Shown piece by piece: positions 33,831 to 46,173 of a DNA stretch of 64,000 bases. The first letter of the stretch is position 1. Every line of letters begins with the position of its first letter. Source of the stretch: Straminergon stramineum (lineage: Eukaryota > Streptophyta > Bryopsida > Hypnales > Calliergonaceae); the NCBI GenBank assembly GCA_963920665.1, contig OY987269.1, positions 17,176,501 to 17,240,500 on the forward strand, read 5' to 3'. A program made the position numbers and the translations under genes. Below the pieces are notes generated by a model. It was not told where the DNA came from, searched no databases, and worked only from the letters and a program-made list of their open reading frames with translations.

Positions 33831-35204
33831 GTGACGTCAAGGCCACCGACGTTCACACCACCGATGCTCACACCCTTGCGCTCCGACCACCAATGTTGAC
33901 ACCCTTGCCGCGACCCTCGCAGTTCAATCCCCAACCAAGATTCAGTACTCGATCACTCCACCAGAATCTGAAAACTACGCTACCTCGCCCATCACCCAAG
34001 GTTCCTCTGAATTCCCAAGGCTCCTCCGAATTGCAAAGTTTCACAAAATTCAAGAACATAGAAGCAACAAGCAAGCACACTGCGAAGAAAGAGAAAACGC
34101 TACGGTGTTGCCGAAGATATCTAGAATGAGTATTGTGGAACGCTAATGGATGGGGATGGATGAACGCCAAGCTGCCAAAGGAGATGAACACCATAATTAA
34201 TAGTCTACGTCTGCACACCCACCGTGATTGATGCCCACCATCAAGTAAGAAATTCAAATTTCACGAAGTGAGCAACCGCCAAGCTGAGGGCCGACGTAGC
34301 TGGGAGGGACAGACAGCAAAGCTGTGAGGGACTAGGCTCCGGGCAGGACACGGCACTGGGCGTAGGTGCGAGGAGAACCGGCGCAGGTGCGAGGAGGACT
34401 GGCGCATCCAGCACCGTACCTCATCGGGACGTCTACAAGAGCGCAGGTGAGGGACGGGCCAGAACCCTAAAACCGCACCCTATCCCTCTCTAGCTCAATC
34501 TACACACCCCTGTGCACTCTCTCCTTCCAATCAGGGAAGCAAAATCAACCTCTACCGAAAACCCCAACACTAGATTACCCAAACATAGTGTCCAAACAAT
34601 GAAGGTGTGTCGTAAAGAGAGTTTGTTACCTTCTTCTTCTTCGGAATTTGTTGCAGGGGTGTTGCAATTTCATTGACCAACTCACTTGGATTGTGTAGGC
34701 GGCTACTTCTACGGAGTTTTTGGGTGGATGCAGTGGGCGCCTCAGCTGCCTCCATTGTTGAGGTGAGTGATGCGGCCACAACCCCCTCCAAAAAGTTCTT
34801 GAAAATGATGAGACCTACACTATCCCTGTCAAGATCATGATCTCCTTCTATTAAAGCTCCTTCTCCACTTGGAAACAGAAGACAACTATGCGCACCTGAG
34901 TGAAGTGTCATGTTGCACACAAAAAATTGCTCTCAATTCCAAAGCTAAATTTCTGAACAGTCTGCAAGAAGATGCCTTAGGGTTCCACGCGACAGGCAAA
35001 AGCAGGCGTCCACCTTTTTAGGGTTCCATAGTCACGATTGTTGACTGTCACTAGAATGAAGATCTGTGGCATCACGATGTTCTACAGAACATCATAACGT
35101 CCATTCCAATGTCTTCTAAGACATCTAAGAGTCCCAAGTGGCACGCCTTTTTAAACCATTTCTGTCAAAATAGATGACAACAACAATAGTATAATATAAT
35201 TTCA

Positions 35205-35690
35205 AAATCTTGGAGGCCTGCCCATGTTTCCATATTTTGTTTTATGAAGATGCATGGAGGCCTACACATTTTTTTGGATTTTATGAGGATGCTTGTAGGC
35301 CTACACATGTTTGCATATTTTTCTTGATTTTATGAGGATGCTTGGAGGCCTACACATGTTTGCACATTTTTTTGGATTTTATGAGGTTGCTTGGAGGCCT
35401 ACACATGTTTGCATATTTTTTTGGATTTTATGAAGATGCTTGGAGGCCTACACATGTTTGCATATTTTTTTGGATTTTATGAGGATGCTTGGAGGCCTAC
35501 ACATGTTTGCATATTTTTTTGGATTTTATGAGGATGCTTGGAGGCCTACACATGTTTGCATATTTTTTTGGATTTTATGAGAATGCTTGGAGGCCTACAC
35601 ATGTTTGCATATTTTTCTTGATTTTATGAGGATGCTTGGAGGCCTACACATGTTTGCATAGTTTAGTTTTTAATAGGAGGATTGGAGGCT
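35205..35690. repeat. 49-bp minisatellite between the two CACTA genes
   Basis: About nine to ten copies of a unit starting CTTGGAGGCCTACACATGTT and continuing TGCATATTTTTTTGGATTTT; two adjacent unit starts at 35341 and 35390 give a period of 49. It lies in the divergent interval between the TNPA-like gene (start about 34920, minus) and TNP2 (37565, plus). Confidence 0.9.
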
Positions 35691-37564
35691 TGCAAAGTTT
35701 TTTCATGAGATTACTTGAAAACAATAGAGAGATTTCAGATGCTACGCATGTTTCCATATTTTTAGTTCAAATGAACATTGTCAATTTGGACACTTTCAAT
35801 CAATTAAGATGTGTTAGTTTGGACATTTTTGGTCCATTCTTTGTCATTTTAGACATTTGTTTTTGAATGTGGACATAATTAGTGTATGTGGACCTATGAA
35901 TTTGGACCCTTTTATCTTCTTTTGTTATTTCCTAAGATGGATTTGGGATACTACAGATGTGCTCATGTTTGTTTTCTTTAGTGGGATGGATGTTCATCCT
36001 TTTGGGGTTATTGAAGTTACGAGGCCTACACATGTTTGCATATTTTTTCTGATTTGGGTGCAAAAGATGTCTCCATTTTTTTCCTAAGTGGGCTTCAAGG
36101 GCCTACAAATTTTTTCCTAGAGGGGCATTAGGAAATTGAAAGCATTTAGAGCGCCGGAGATGCTTCCATATTTTCTATTGAAATGAACATGATCAATTTA
36201 GACACTCTCTGTCAATTAAGACATGTTACTTACAACCTCTTGGGTCAGTTTAGGGTCATTTTAGACATGTTCCCATCGATGCAACCCTCATTACTAAATT
36301 GTGTCCTAGCAATGTGGACATTGGTCATTGCTATTTTTTTTCCTTAGGGGAATTAAAGATGTTGGTTCTATTTTTTTTTTTCATTCTTGACTAGAATGAA
36401 GACCCTAAACCCTCACCCCTATTTCTTCCATTACATCATCAATTTCCATCAAGAAAAGTGGGTCTATATGTTCATTTGTTTGTGGCTTTAGAATTGAATG
36501 ACCTTAAGTACATAAAAGTAGTGGACATCCAAAAGTGCTAGGAGATCTATATATCTTGTACCCACAAATATGTTAATAGCGTTGTTTTTCGTCCTACACA
36601 GAAATGGAAAATAGTCTTGCAAACTCCGTCTATTCTATAATGCTTGATTGGTCTGCTAAACGACACACATCATGGGATTTTTTAGTTGCCTCTAGTGAAG
36701 AAGAGATCCTTGTCTTCCCTAGACTAGCAATAGCAACAAAAGTTGGCAATCAATATCTCAAGGAATGGGAAGAGAACCACGTAGTCAGCATGAATTGAAG
36801 CTCCAAGTTTGATAGGTGCAAGTCATCATTATATAGAGTAATGTCTAGTCTGACATTCATGATAGTTTTCAATGTCAAAATTGACTTTTTCCAGATAATT
36901 CCTTGTCCATTTGGACAAACTGTATCAATTTCAAGATGGTTAATAGAATTAGACTTGTCCATTCAGACACTATGTTTTTAAAGTGATATGATATGGCATT
37001 TATCCCAGATATTTTGTATTTCGTACTGTACAATTCATGACATGTATGTGTGCAATTTCAAATATGATGTACACCTAGTATAGTATCAGAGGAGGTAGTC
37101 TTTGTATTTGGCTTACAATATAATGAGTGAAATGAATGTGCTTGTTTAGGGTCTTCATTTGGGAAGTAGTAGTATCATGGATGCACATGCTGGCATGTTT
37201 AGAACAAGGATTATGTGTCAAAAAAGAGGTCTACTTTGACTTTCTAGAGTATAGAAAATTGCTTTGGTAGACCACATCCCGTTTGTCCTTCATGTTTATG
37301 AAGATGTTTTTTCCTTGTTGCTGGACATAGTATGTCTTTTATAGTGTCCATGATAGCATTGTGAAGTCAACTCTAGCAGGCTTCTGGAAGCTATGTGTAC
37401 GGCAGTTTGCCACTTCCAATGTTTACTTTTGTGATGGTTTTGTGCAAAACCAAAGTCCTAACATGTTGCATGTGTCTCATTGCATCCTGTTGCAATAGGA
37501 GGGCTTCTTCAACTTTCTTCCAAGGCTCTTAGCATAATGTGAAGCTAAAGAAGCATATACAACC
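35691..37564. other. Upstream region of TNP2, non-coding
   Basis: AT-rich DNA with decayed echoes of the 49-bp unit (GAGGCCTACACATGTTTGCA near 36020) and no supported gene. Confidence 0.5.
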
Positions 37565-40500
37565 ATGGTGCGTGAAGCCCCGCTACGAGGGGCACGAATT
37601 AGAATCAATCACGATGGTCGAGTTCTCCGCCACATTCCCGTGTCAGACCTCATCCTTCAAACAGAGTTGAGGGTGGCAATGGAGATGGATTTGCGGAATT
37701 ACCGTTGCCCTTGCCAGACCTGTCATGGAGGGACACGCCGTGCCATAGATACTATTAGAAAACATCTTTGTGAGAGGGGTCGAGATGACTTCCTTATGAA
37801 GTCGATGGTGGGAGGGGACCCTCTAGATGGTTATCCTCATAATGGCATTTGGGTAGAAGACCAAGCTTATGGTGACGATGTCATTGACAATGACGCAGAT
37901 ATTGAAGGCAACAACATTGGTGTTGTAGACAATATCCAAGACAATGAAATGGAGGATAACAATGTTGGCTTCGTACCACATGACGAAGACAATGCAATGG
38001 ATGTTGGACATGATGTCGAACGGCAAGTCTTAGAGGCTTTTGATCGTGGCGACACATTGCATGCAGCTACCATGGCGTTTGAGCCCATCCTTGAGTCCAT
38101 AGAGGCGGATGAAGAAGATGATAGAGTGGATAATATGGAATGTCTATACGAGCACGCCACCACCCCAGTGTACCTGGATGCAACTTGTAGTATTCTCTCA
38201 GCCACCATCATCATCATGAATATGTTTACAATCTTTCGTGTGAGTAACAAGTTTGCGGATGAATTGTTGCAGTATTTGTCATCGGACTTGCTACCACAAG
38301 GCAATAACATGCCAAGTAGCCATTATGAGGCTAAGAAGATGATGAAGAAGTTGGGCCTAGAGTACAACAACATCCATGCTTGCCCAAGTGGATGTGTGCT
38401 ATACGAGGTGGAGCATGCAGAGCTGAGCACTTGTCCTAAGTGCACAAAATCACGATGGTTGAAGGGCTCAAATTCCATACCAGCAAGAGTAATTCGGCAT
38501 TTTCCCTTGATTCCAAGGTTGAGACGTATGTTTCGATCTTCAGACTTGGCCCAGATGTTGACCAGTTGGACGAAGCATGTCAGTGAAGATGGTGTCATGC
38601 GTTCAGTGGTGGATAGCTCCACTTGGAAGCATGTCAATTCAGACCCTGTCTTTGCCAACTTTGGTGCTGAAGACAGGAATTTACGTCTGGCATTGGCATT
38701 GGATGGCGTGAACCCTTTCAAATTGAGCAACACCACTTGGTCTACATGGCTCGTGCTCATTTTGATTTATAACTTTGAGCCATGGTTTGTACCTAAGAAG
38801 TTTTTTATTTCATTAAGCATTCTCATTTCAGGGAAACATTCCCCAACTTCGAAGAACTTGGATGTGTTTTTGCGACCACTACTTCGGGAGCTACATGCCC
38901 TTTGGCAAGGGGTTGCAGCGCAAGATTTTACTAAGCCTGCAGGTTCAAGGCAGTTCATCATGCGGGGGTTGTTGTTGTGGACTATATCTGATTTTCCAGC
39001 GTACGGCCTCATCTCTGGTCTTTGTTGCAAGGATTATAGAGGATGTCTAGATTGTGGACCTGAGACAGATTCTAGAATGGCGCGGACGGGTGATGTCCGC
39101 GCAGATTGAAGTGTAAGAGGGTCCAAGATTGTTTATGGTGGCATACGCAGGTATTTACGTCATAATCATCCATACCATCGGAATCTTCGGTTCAATGGTT
39201 GCACAGAGCATCGTAGTAGACCAACTTGAATGACCGAAGAAGACGTCGTCCGATATGCTGCATTGTGGCAATCATATTTGGATTTGGGTGGGAAAGAAGA
39301 TGGACCAGATGACCCGATTCGTTTTACTGGGGTCAAAAGGCTTTGGGCTTTATATGAACTTGATTACTTTCAGGTGAGCATTTTATAGTTTCTATAACCT
39401 AGGTTGTACGCTGACGCACTTGTGATGTAAATTCCGATGTTGTAGACGCTGTAGGTGTGCAAAGTTGTACTCTGTGTCTAACAATGAAGATGTCCACTTC
39501 TGCAGCATCTTTTGGAACGGCACATTTTGGACGTCATGCACTGTGAGAAGAATTTGTGTGAGAATATAGTGAAGACGCTTCTTGCTATGAACGACAGCCC
39601 TGGAAGTCGAGTTGATGCACAAGAGTTGGGGATTCGCGAAGAAATTTGGCTACAAGATTCACGTCATCGACAAGATGATTTTTACATGCCCCATGCGCCT
39701 TACATCATGACCCCAGAAGAGCGAACGGAATTCATGGACATTATATGCAAAATTCGCACCCCAACAAACTATGTGGGGTCCATTCACAAACAATTCCAAG
39801 ATGGAAGACTTCAGTACATGAAGACACATGACTACCACGTGCTTATGCAACAAGTGAGCCACACAATCCCATGATAGTTGTTATAAGTGAATGATGTCTA
39901 CAAAACCCACCAATGAAAACATCTACAAAATCCAGCAATGGGCTCATGATGAGCATGCTTTGTCCATGATACTGTTGTAGTAGACATTGTGCTGGAAGTG
40001 TTGTTGTCTATTACAACACTCAGTTGGATAGACTGTGTCTGAGTGCGCTAGTTGAATAGACATAGAGCTTGTCCATTTCAATGAAAACTTTCCTGTTAGA
40101 TGTCTATGGTTGAAGTGGAAGCCTTCAATTAGGTGATTTAGGTCACATAATAGGCCACATGTCTTTAATGAAGTAATTTATATTGCATGCAGATTTTACC
40201 GGTGGCAGTCCGAAACATCTTGGACGAGAACGTGAGATTGGCTATTATAAAAATTAGCAGAGTCTTCCAACGACTATGTGAAAAAGAAATAAGAGAGGCA
40301 GACAAAGATGACGTCATGGATGATGTGATCATGGCAATATGCTTGTTGGAAAAGGAGTTTCCAACAACTTTTTTGAACATCATGACACATCTTCCACTAC
40401 ACCTTGTGCAACAATTATTTGTATGTGGACCAGTGCATTGCAGATGGATGTATCCTATAGAACGGTACATGAAGACACTTAATGATTATGTCCGCACATA

Positions 40501-41892
40501 TGCACGACCAGAAGGCAGCATAGTAGAAGGATATCACAATGAAGATACTCTTGGCTTTTGCATGGAATACATGAAAGATTTTCGAGGAACGCAGCACCAG
40601 GTATGGGAGGCAGAAGAAGACCCCATCATGAATGATGAGGTCATACGGAGCAAGGCACCAAAGAAGCGTCCCATGTCAGATGAATTGCGTTTGTTGGTAC
40701 ATGCATTTGTCATTGACAACGCCGCGTGCTTGGAGTCTTGGCGCGAGTAAGTTGAACAATGTCAATAATGATGTTCTTGTGTCAATTGTGATGTTGTCTC
40801 TGTACTATCCATGTGTTTGACAAGACACTTTGCATTCTCGAGGAATGTCTAATGTCTGAATGATTTTAGGGCATCCTAGATTCCTTTCATCATTGTCTTG
40901 CATATTAGTAATTGGAATTTATTACCAATGCTCTTGGATACGGCGTGAAAAATAGCTTAGTTTGAATGCGGGTGTTTCTCACTAAACAAATGCCAACTCT
41001 TTGCACTTCATATTGGAGATCTTTTCAAAATATGTAGAAGATTGATTCCATGAATAGGGAGTACATTGAGGCAAGGAGTCAAAGATGGGAGCAGCGCGAA
41101 GAGTTTCGTCGGTGTTCAAGGCATTCACATCCTCGCAGAACTGTCCAGTATCCTCAAGAATTGAGTGACTTCCCCCCTTTCACGCAGTGGTTGACATCTA
41201 CCGTGAAAGAAGCAGAGCGTTCTGGACATCATGTTCAGCAAGATGTGTTGCAGTACTCGCAACCCCCTCAACGAAATGCAACATCACATCATCAAATGTA
41301 TTGCCATGATATGCATCTGCACGTCCGTAGTGCGGAAGGTGGTCTTGTTACACAAGATTCATGTGTTGTTGCATCTTTTCGCCGGCAATGTCATTGGGGT
41401 CTTTTGAATGGGAGGCCTCGTGAAGTTTCATAGGAGTATGTAGGATACATTGAGGAAATATTGGTTTTAGATTACCGAAATCATTGTGTTACCATTCTGC
41501 TTTGCGATTGGGTGCGTGGGACTCGAGACGCTCGTTTTCCAAGTATTGAACGGGACCGGTATGGCTTTAGTATGGCAAACTTCAATAACATGGATGGGCA
41601 GGTCCATGCTGATTCATTTGCCTTTCCACTTCATTGCCAGCAAGTGTTTTTCTCAGATGACCGGCATCGACGAGGGTGGAAAGTAGTGTGCCGAACTGTT
41701 GTTAGAGGAAGACGTAGAGCAATCCACTTTGATGAAGACACTCCAAACATTCTGCAATTGCGAAATGATGGTGACTTTGCTGGCTTGCAGCTAGTGGCAG
41801 CTAAATCAGACCCTATTAGACATCCCATGGATGTCGAAGAAGACGTTAGAGACATCCTTGGAAACAATGTTGTGTCCGATGATGAAGCTTGA
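37565..41892 (+). pseudogene. CACTA TNP2-type transposase
   Basis: Main transposase of the CACTA element. Exon 1 starts at ATG 37565. It has an N-terminal Cys motif (YRCPCQTCHGG), an acidic linker, then the Transposase_21/TNP2 core (HACPSGCVLYEVEHAE, CPKC, LALALDGVNPFKL, WTISDFPAYGLISG). The reading continues through TGA at 39107 and TGA near 39227 to a donor at 39373. Exon 2 (39506-39853) carries LDVMHCEKNLCENIV and MKTHDYHVLMQQ. Exon 3 (40193 to about 40746) has the DUF4218-like LPLHLVQQLFVCGPVHCRWM. A last part from about 41041 to 41892 has the DUF4216-like end (YVGYIEEILVLDYR, FPLHCQQVFFSDD), with TAG at 41431. The domain set is complete for the family, but three nonsense codons disable this copy. 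The exon 3 to 4 join is uncertain. Confidence 0.88.
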
Positions 41893-43071
41893 TTGACATT
41901 GTCCCTTGTACATGTAGCATAGGGTCGCCTAACACATAGCCGTCTGTGCGGACATCATGAAAATACTGTAGACGATATGTATGTCTTAGTGCATGTTTTA
42001 GTGCATGTTTCAGTACTCCCAAAACATTCATATGACATTGCCAATTTGCATTGAAGGTGCCTCATGTGAACCCTCTACGCAATGCACGTCTTTGTAGTTT
42101 CCCACATCATCATGCTCCTCCATGCCACTTGTTCTTATAACTTTTGTATCAGATTATTAAGAGCACTCATGAACCTTCCCCTATGGACATTTATAGTTGG
42201 AAATCATCTTCCATGGTGAACACCGTAAACATCATAGTAAAGTTTCATGCTTTAGACACTGCATAAGCTAAATTCTTGTGAATTCAATGCATGTCATCTC
42301 AGACAAACATACCTTGTGTTGAAGTGCACATGTGCAAGACAATGAAGACTGCCATGCCCCATTGAATGTCCATATTGCCTTATCCTAATCTCATCATCAA
42401 CATCCTCTTGTCTCATGTGCCTCAATGTAAACACCCGAATATTAATAGGAAGATCACCCTCAACGCCAATAGGTGCTCTGAGACATCATTTACAACATTA
42501 AACATCTACGTGGATGTCTTTTGGGACGTCTTGGAGTTGCTCATGGCATTCCAAAGAACACCATCAGAATGGTTAAATTAAGAAATTGTTGACATGGCAG
42601 TGCCTGCCAAGTCAGCATATTGTTTGCCACGTCAGCTTTGGAATACGTCATCTACCATGTCATCTGCCACATCACCACTTTTTAACATACCCTGCCTAAA
42701 AAATGATGCCCAACTCTTTTTTTCAACTGGGTACCGTTGTTATTTAAAAATATAATAATGTAAATGAAAATTACCCATAGTCAAAGTGGGTCCCCACTGC
42801 TGACGTGTCAAATATTGTTTTTTCAGACAACCATTTGAACATGATGATGTTAGGCACCATCTCAACGTCAAAGTGGATGCAAATAGCAACACCACCGTGT
42901 TTTTTCACGTGAATTTCACTTTTTTCATCTCCAACATCCACTTCAACCCCTAGTAGACGTAGAGATGTACAAGAAGACATGTAGACACCAAGTTGGACAT
43001 GAAATGTCTAGGCCTTAGACAGGAGCATGTTAAGGCCCGACACCAAAAAAAACGTAATTTCTTCCTGTGTG
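41893..43071. other. CACTA right subterminal region
   Basis: Non-coding, rich in GACATC, TGTCTA and ACGTC words in both orientations, resembling 11.2-13.0 kb. Ends at the proposed CACTA terminus. Confidence 0.5.
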
Positions 43072-43860
43072 AATAGGTGTTGATGTGGTCGAGATGATGT
43101 GAAAAGGGTCCCAAGGTATCCCCTCCTACAAATTTTGCAAGGAGGTTGCACCCTAGAGATTCTTCAAATTTCGGTTGTAGGCTACAAATTTGCCATGCTG
43201 TCTTAGGTTGTTCAATATTGCATCGTAAGAAACCTGAATCCTAGTCTGTGATCTCCCTTGCACCTGTTTGTTTTGTTTAGCAGTCCTCCACACTCACTTG
43301 GAGACGTCTCGAGGCATTGTTTGGGTTTGTTTGAGCTCATTGTGTGTTCATTTCTTTCTTGGACATTTCCATTGATGCAAGTGTGTATGTTTGCTACAAC
43401 GTAGGTGTACAACTAAAGGGGATTTTGAATCACAGTTACAGTAGCACATGTTGGAGTTTAAGTTTACAACCTTAGTTTTGTTCATGTTTCCATGCTATGC
43501 ACATTTTATTTCACTCATTGTGTTTGTGAACGCAATGGGAACATTCTATTTCTTACTACTATAATTGTGCACAAATACTTTGTACATTGTACTTCATAAT
43601 ATGACTGATTTCATACTAAAGGTTTGTATCGTTTTTACATGATGTATACAAATTGCTTTTTGATATCAAATTCACTTTAACCTACATTGTTTGATTTCAT
43701 GTACGTGTTCACAATCTGATGAGGGACAAAAATTGTAATAGAATTTTTTTTAAATCTAAATTAATATATCATTTATTCATATCAATTTGGAATTATAAGT
43801 AATGCAAGCCCCTTTTCTATTAACCCAAAGTAGAAAATCATATAATGATAGCATGCGGAA

Positions 43861-43927
43861 AAAAAAAACCTCTAAAATAGTGGTTGTTCGCACCTACATC
43901 CTTATTTTTTTAACACCTTGACCCCCC
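43861..43927 (-). mobile_element. Truncated second copy of the Mutator-type MITE
   Basis: Read on the minus strand this is about 65 bp similar to 6905-6978 (GGGGGGTCAAGGTGTT, AATAAGGATGTAGGTGC, ACTATTTTAGAGG). Only one end is present. Confidence 0.7.
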
Positions 43928-44685
43928 AGCATGTTTGCCAGAATTCTTGTTCATTTTTGGGCAAAATCAAAATCATGTGAGTGATAGAGTATGCAAATTG
44001 TATCACTTCCACATTAGCCATGATCTTAATTTCTCAAATCAGTTGCTGCAAGGCTTTCTTCTAGATGTTGGAGTAGAATTGCATGATTCTAAAGTTGGTG
44101 TACATATGCTCATGGGTTTTGGAAGCATTAGGTATTCACTTTTTGAATTATAGTTATACTAGTAGTGGATTTCATCTTCATAGAGATTCCTCCTATATTA
44201 GTAGTCACTTTGGAAGAATGGGACGAAGGTGGTTCCATGGATGAGAATGGAAGCTACTGGAAATATAGTGTGACACGAAACTTGTGATTCTTGTTGCCCA
44301 TGTAGGAAGAAAGGATGTGAAACTTGTCCCGAAACTGGCATTTGGAGTCTACCTTCCCTTTATGAATTTGTCTCCAAAGGCTTTAGCAAGAAACTACCAA
44401 TTGCACTTACATAAATTCCCATAAACCACTAAAAGGAAATGTGTCAATTTGCAACCTCAATCACTCTTTAGAAAGTGTAACCCAATTAGATTTTTAGTTC
44501 TCATAGCCTTTCGTCTCTCTATCGCAATGGTAGTTGGGCGTGTCCCATTCCTTGGAAACATTGCCTCATCGGCATCCTTCTACACTGAATAGGGGTATTA
44601 AGGGAACCAAAAAAATTAAAGTGACTTACTGTGGAAAATTGTAGATGTTTGAAACATGATATACATCCCCTGGACACTTCAATAA

Positions 44686-44956
44686 CTACACAAAATATTG
44701 AAATTAGGTTGCCCTACACTAATTTCTCGACATTTGACAGTATATAAATATTTTCAATTATCGTACAAGAATGTACTACTTTTGAATTATATATTGTTGT
44801 AATTAGGACTCATGAACCTCCATGTATACAAAGGAAAATATTTTTAGAAATATTTGTTGACTTTGATGGCTTGTAGAATAACTTTCTTGTTGCAAGGCAA
44901 CCTAATTGTTAAGGCAACCTAATTGTTAAGGCAACCTAATTTCACTATTTTGTGTA
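44686..44956 (-). mobile_element. MITE, full-length copy 2 (CTACACAAAAT ends)
   Basis: Same family as 10301-10538, in inverse orientation, with both ends present. The right part has a small expansion: AAGGCAACCTAATTGTT in tandem near 44895-44940. Confidence 0.88.
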
Positions 44957-45573
44957 CTAATGTACAATAAAGGTAGATATTTATATAGTGTGGAATGTCG
45001 ATTAATTAGTATGGGTCCCCTTAAAACCCCTATTCAGTGTAGAAGCCGTTATTCTCCCGCCATCGCGACCACCCATTTATGCCAGCATGTCTTGCCACAA
45101 AGCATTTGCACAGTACTTTGGAACGCCACCGCATCGCGTATTCGGAAGTGGCCTGTTGCATTTCCAGGTGACCCACCGCTTAGCGCATACAACGACTTGA
45201 ACCCCACAATGGCCGTGTTACTGCAAATTTCAATCTGAGATTTTTTGTGGGGACCCCGTGTATCATTGGAATTCCACCCACCGGAGTGATCTTCCAAAGC
45301 TTCACAGATCGATTTTATAAAAATTGTAACATCTCTACACAAGACTATACATTGTCGTTGGCAATGCAATTTCCAAAAATTTTGAGCACTGCGGCAATGA
45401 AGAGCCTTGAAAAAAATTGTCCGTGACCTGAAGTATACACGTCCCTAATCGGAACGGCTAAAAGTCAGAATTCTCGTTATTTGAGCCAAAATCCAACTTC
45501 GGTCTCGTCGTATTCGAAGGATACAGTGGCGTACAGGAAGAGCCCAGGGTCGTTCAAGGGTTAATGTACTAGG

Positions 45574-46173
45574 TTGATGAAAACCTGTAGCTTGGGCGGG
45601 GATGTCAAGGCTGCAGGTTTCAAGGTTTTAGGTATCTATCTTCACATTGTTGCGGCGCTCTTGCAAGCAAGTCGAGTTGTCCTCTTCTGTGTCTTCTCCT
45701 TCCAGTCTCTCTCGCTCTTACTCGTCTTTTCCTTTTGCTTGCGCTACCTTCGCCATAGCCTAGCTCCGAGATCAAAAGAAACAAGCGCGGCGGAGAAACG
45801 AGCTTGCTTGAAGGTTTTCCAAGCGGAGGCTTCAGGTAAGTTAATTCTATCGTTTATGCATTTTGAGAATTGATTTTTGCATATCCAGCTTTGAATAAAA
45901 ACATTGATATTTGATAGCATGTTTTTTATGATCAAAATTATTCTAGGAGGCAAAGTTTTTAGACTTGAAACTAAGTGTTGCACTTCTTACGTGAGTGCTT
46001 GTTGAGTGTGAAACTTTTTAGAAGATTGACGACTGTGTTTCAGGTGAAGGATTGGGACTGGTTTATTTGGGCAACAAACTTGGCACCTCTTTCAGGAATC
46101 CTACGCCTGGTGCTTGTCATCTACGCCCCCACTTAGCCATGTAAACACAACGTGTTTCAAAGGAGAGGAAGGT
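45574..46173 (+). other. Possible non-coding exons
   Basis: A pyrimidine-rich, 5'UTR-like stretch (TCTCTCTCGCTCTTACTCG) ends at a strong donor (CAG|GTAAGTT, about 45835). A second stretch is bounded by TTTCAG (about 46044) and GAAG|GTAAGC (about 46171). No conserved protein is encoded. It could be the leader of a lost gene or a long non-coding transcript; evidence is splice-site context only. Confidence 0.25.

Larger units (their letters stand above)
12690..34920 (-). pseudogene. CACTA TNPA-like second protein, interrupted by the hAT element
   Basis: Multi-exon gene on the minus strand. Exon 1 (34920-34630) ends PKKKK before a GTAAC donor. Exon 2 starts at 31892 after TTACAG (VAGEDFVKWP) in matching phase. 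Further coding pieces are 31294-30974 (IIKKEDTAKGDKQVVKVDGC then GNPYGKATKYL, like the plant En/Spm transposase_24 family), 30903-30480, and about 30010-29784. The last piece reads DPKQIEIDVA and stops at the hAT insertion. Beyond the insertion the same frame continues with AGTTSGIDGVAL (13276 to about 13098, donor GAG|GTATTT). A basic or low-complexity last exon follows near 12930-12726. This class of protein binds subterminal motifs during CACTA transposition. A frame change near 31700 and the insertion make it non-functional; exon joins downstream of exon 2 are partly inferred. Confidence 0.6.
11175..43071. mobile_element. Very large CACTA (EnSpm) element containing nested insertions
   Basis: The left end reads CACTAGAAGAAAACACATAG. 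The proposed right end (complement CACACAGGAAGAAATTACG) is an imperfect match near 43071. Between them lie a TNP2-type transposase (+, 37565-41892) and a TNPA-like gene (-, 34920 to about 12726). The outer 2 kb on the left (11.2-13.1 kb) and 1.2 kb on the right (41.9-43.07 kb) are rich in short motifs such as GACATT, TAGACA and ACGTC in both orientations, as expected for subterminal transposase-binding regions. The span is 31.9 kb, of which 16.5 kb is the inserted hAT. The 3-bp target duplication was not found, so the right boundary is provisional. Confidence 0.65.

Noticed and set aside
33511..34257. Overlapping open frames on both strands in 33.5-34.3 kb
   Set aside because: They fall in tandem-repeat DNA within the intron of the TNPA-like gene and show no motif.
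35205..35690. CRISPR-like array
   Set aside because: Units are contiguous 49-bp tandem copies without unique spacers, in a plant transposon.
43061..43080. Firm right terminus of the CACTA element
   Set aside because: The end matches the left terminus only imperfectly and no 3-bp duplication was found, so I keep it as provisional.
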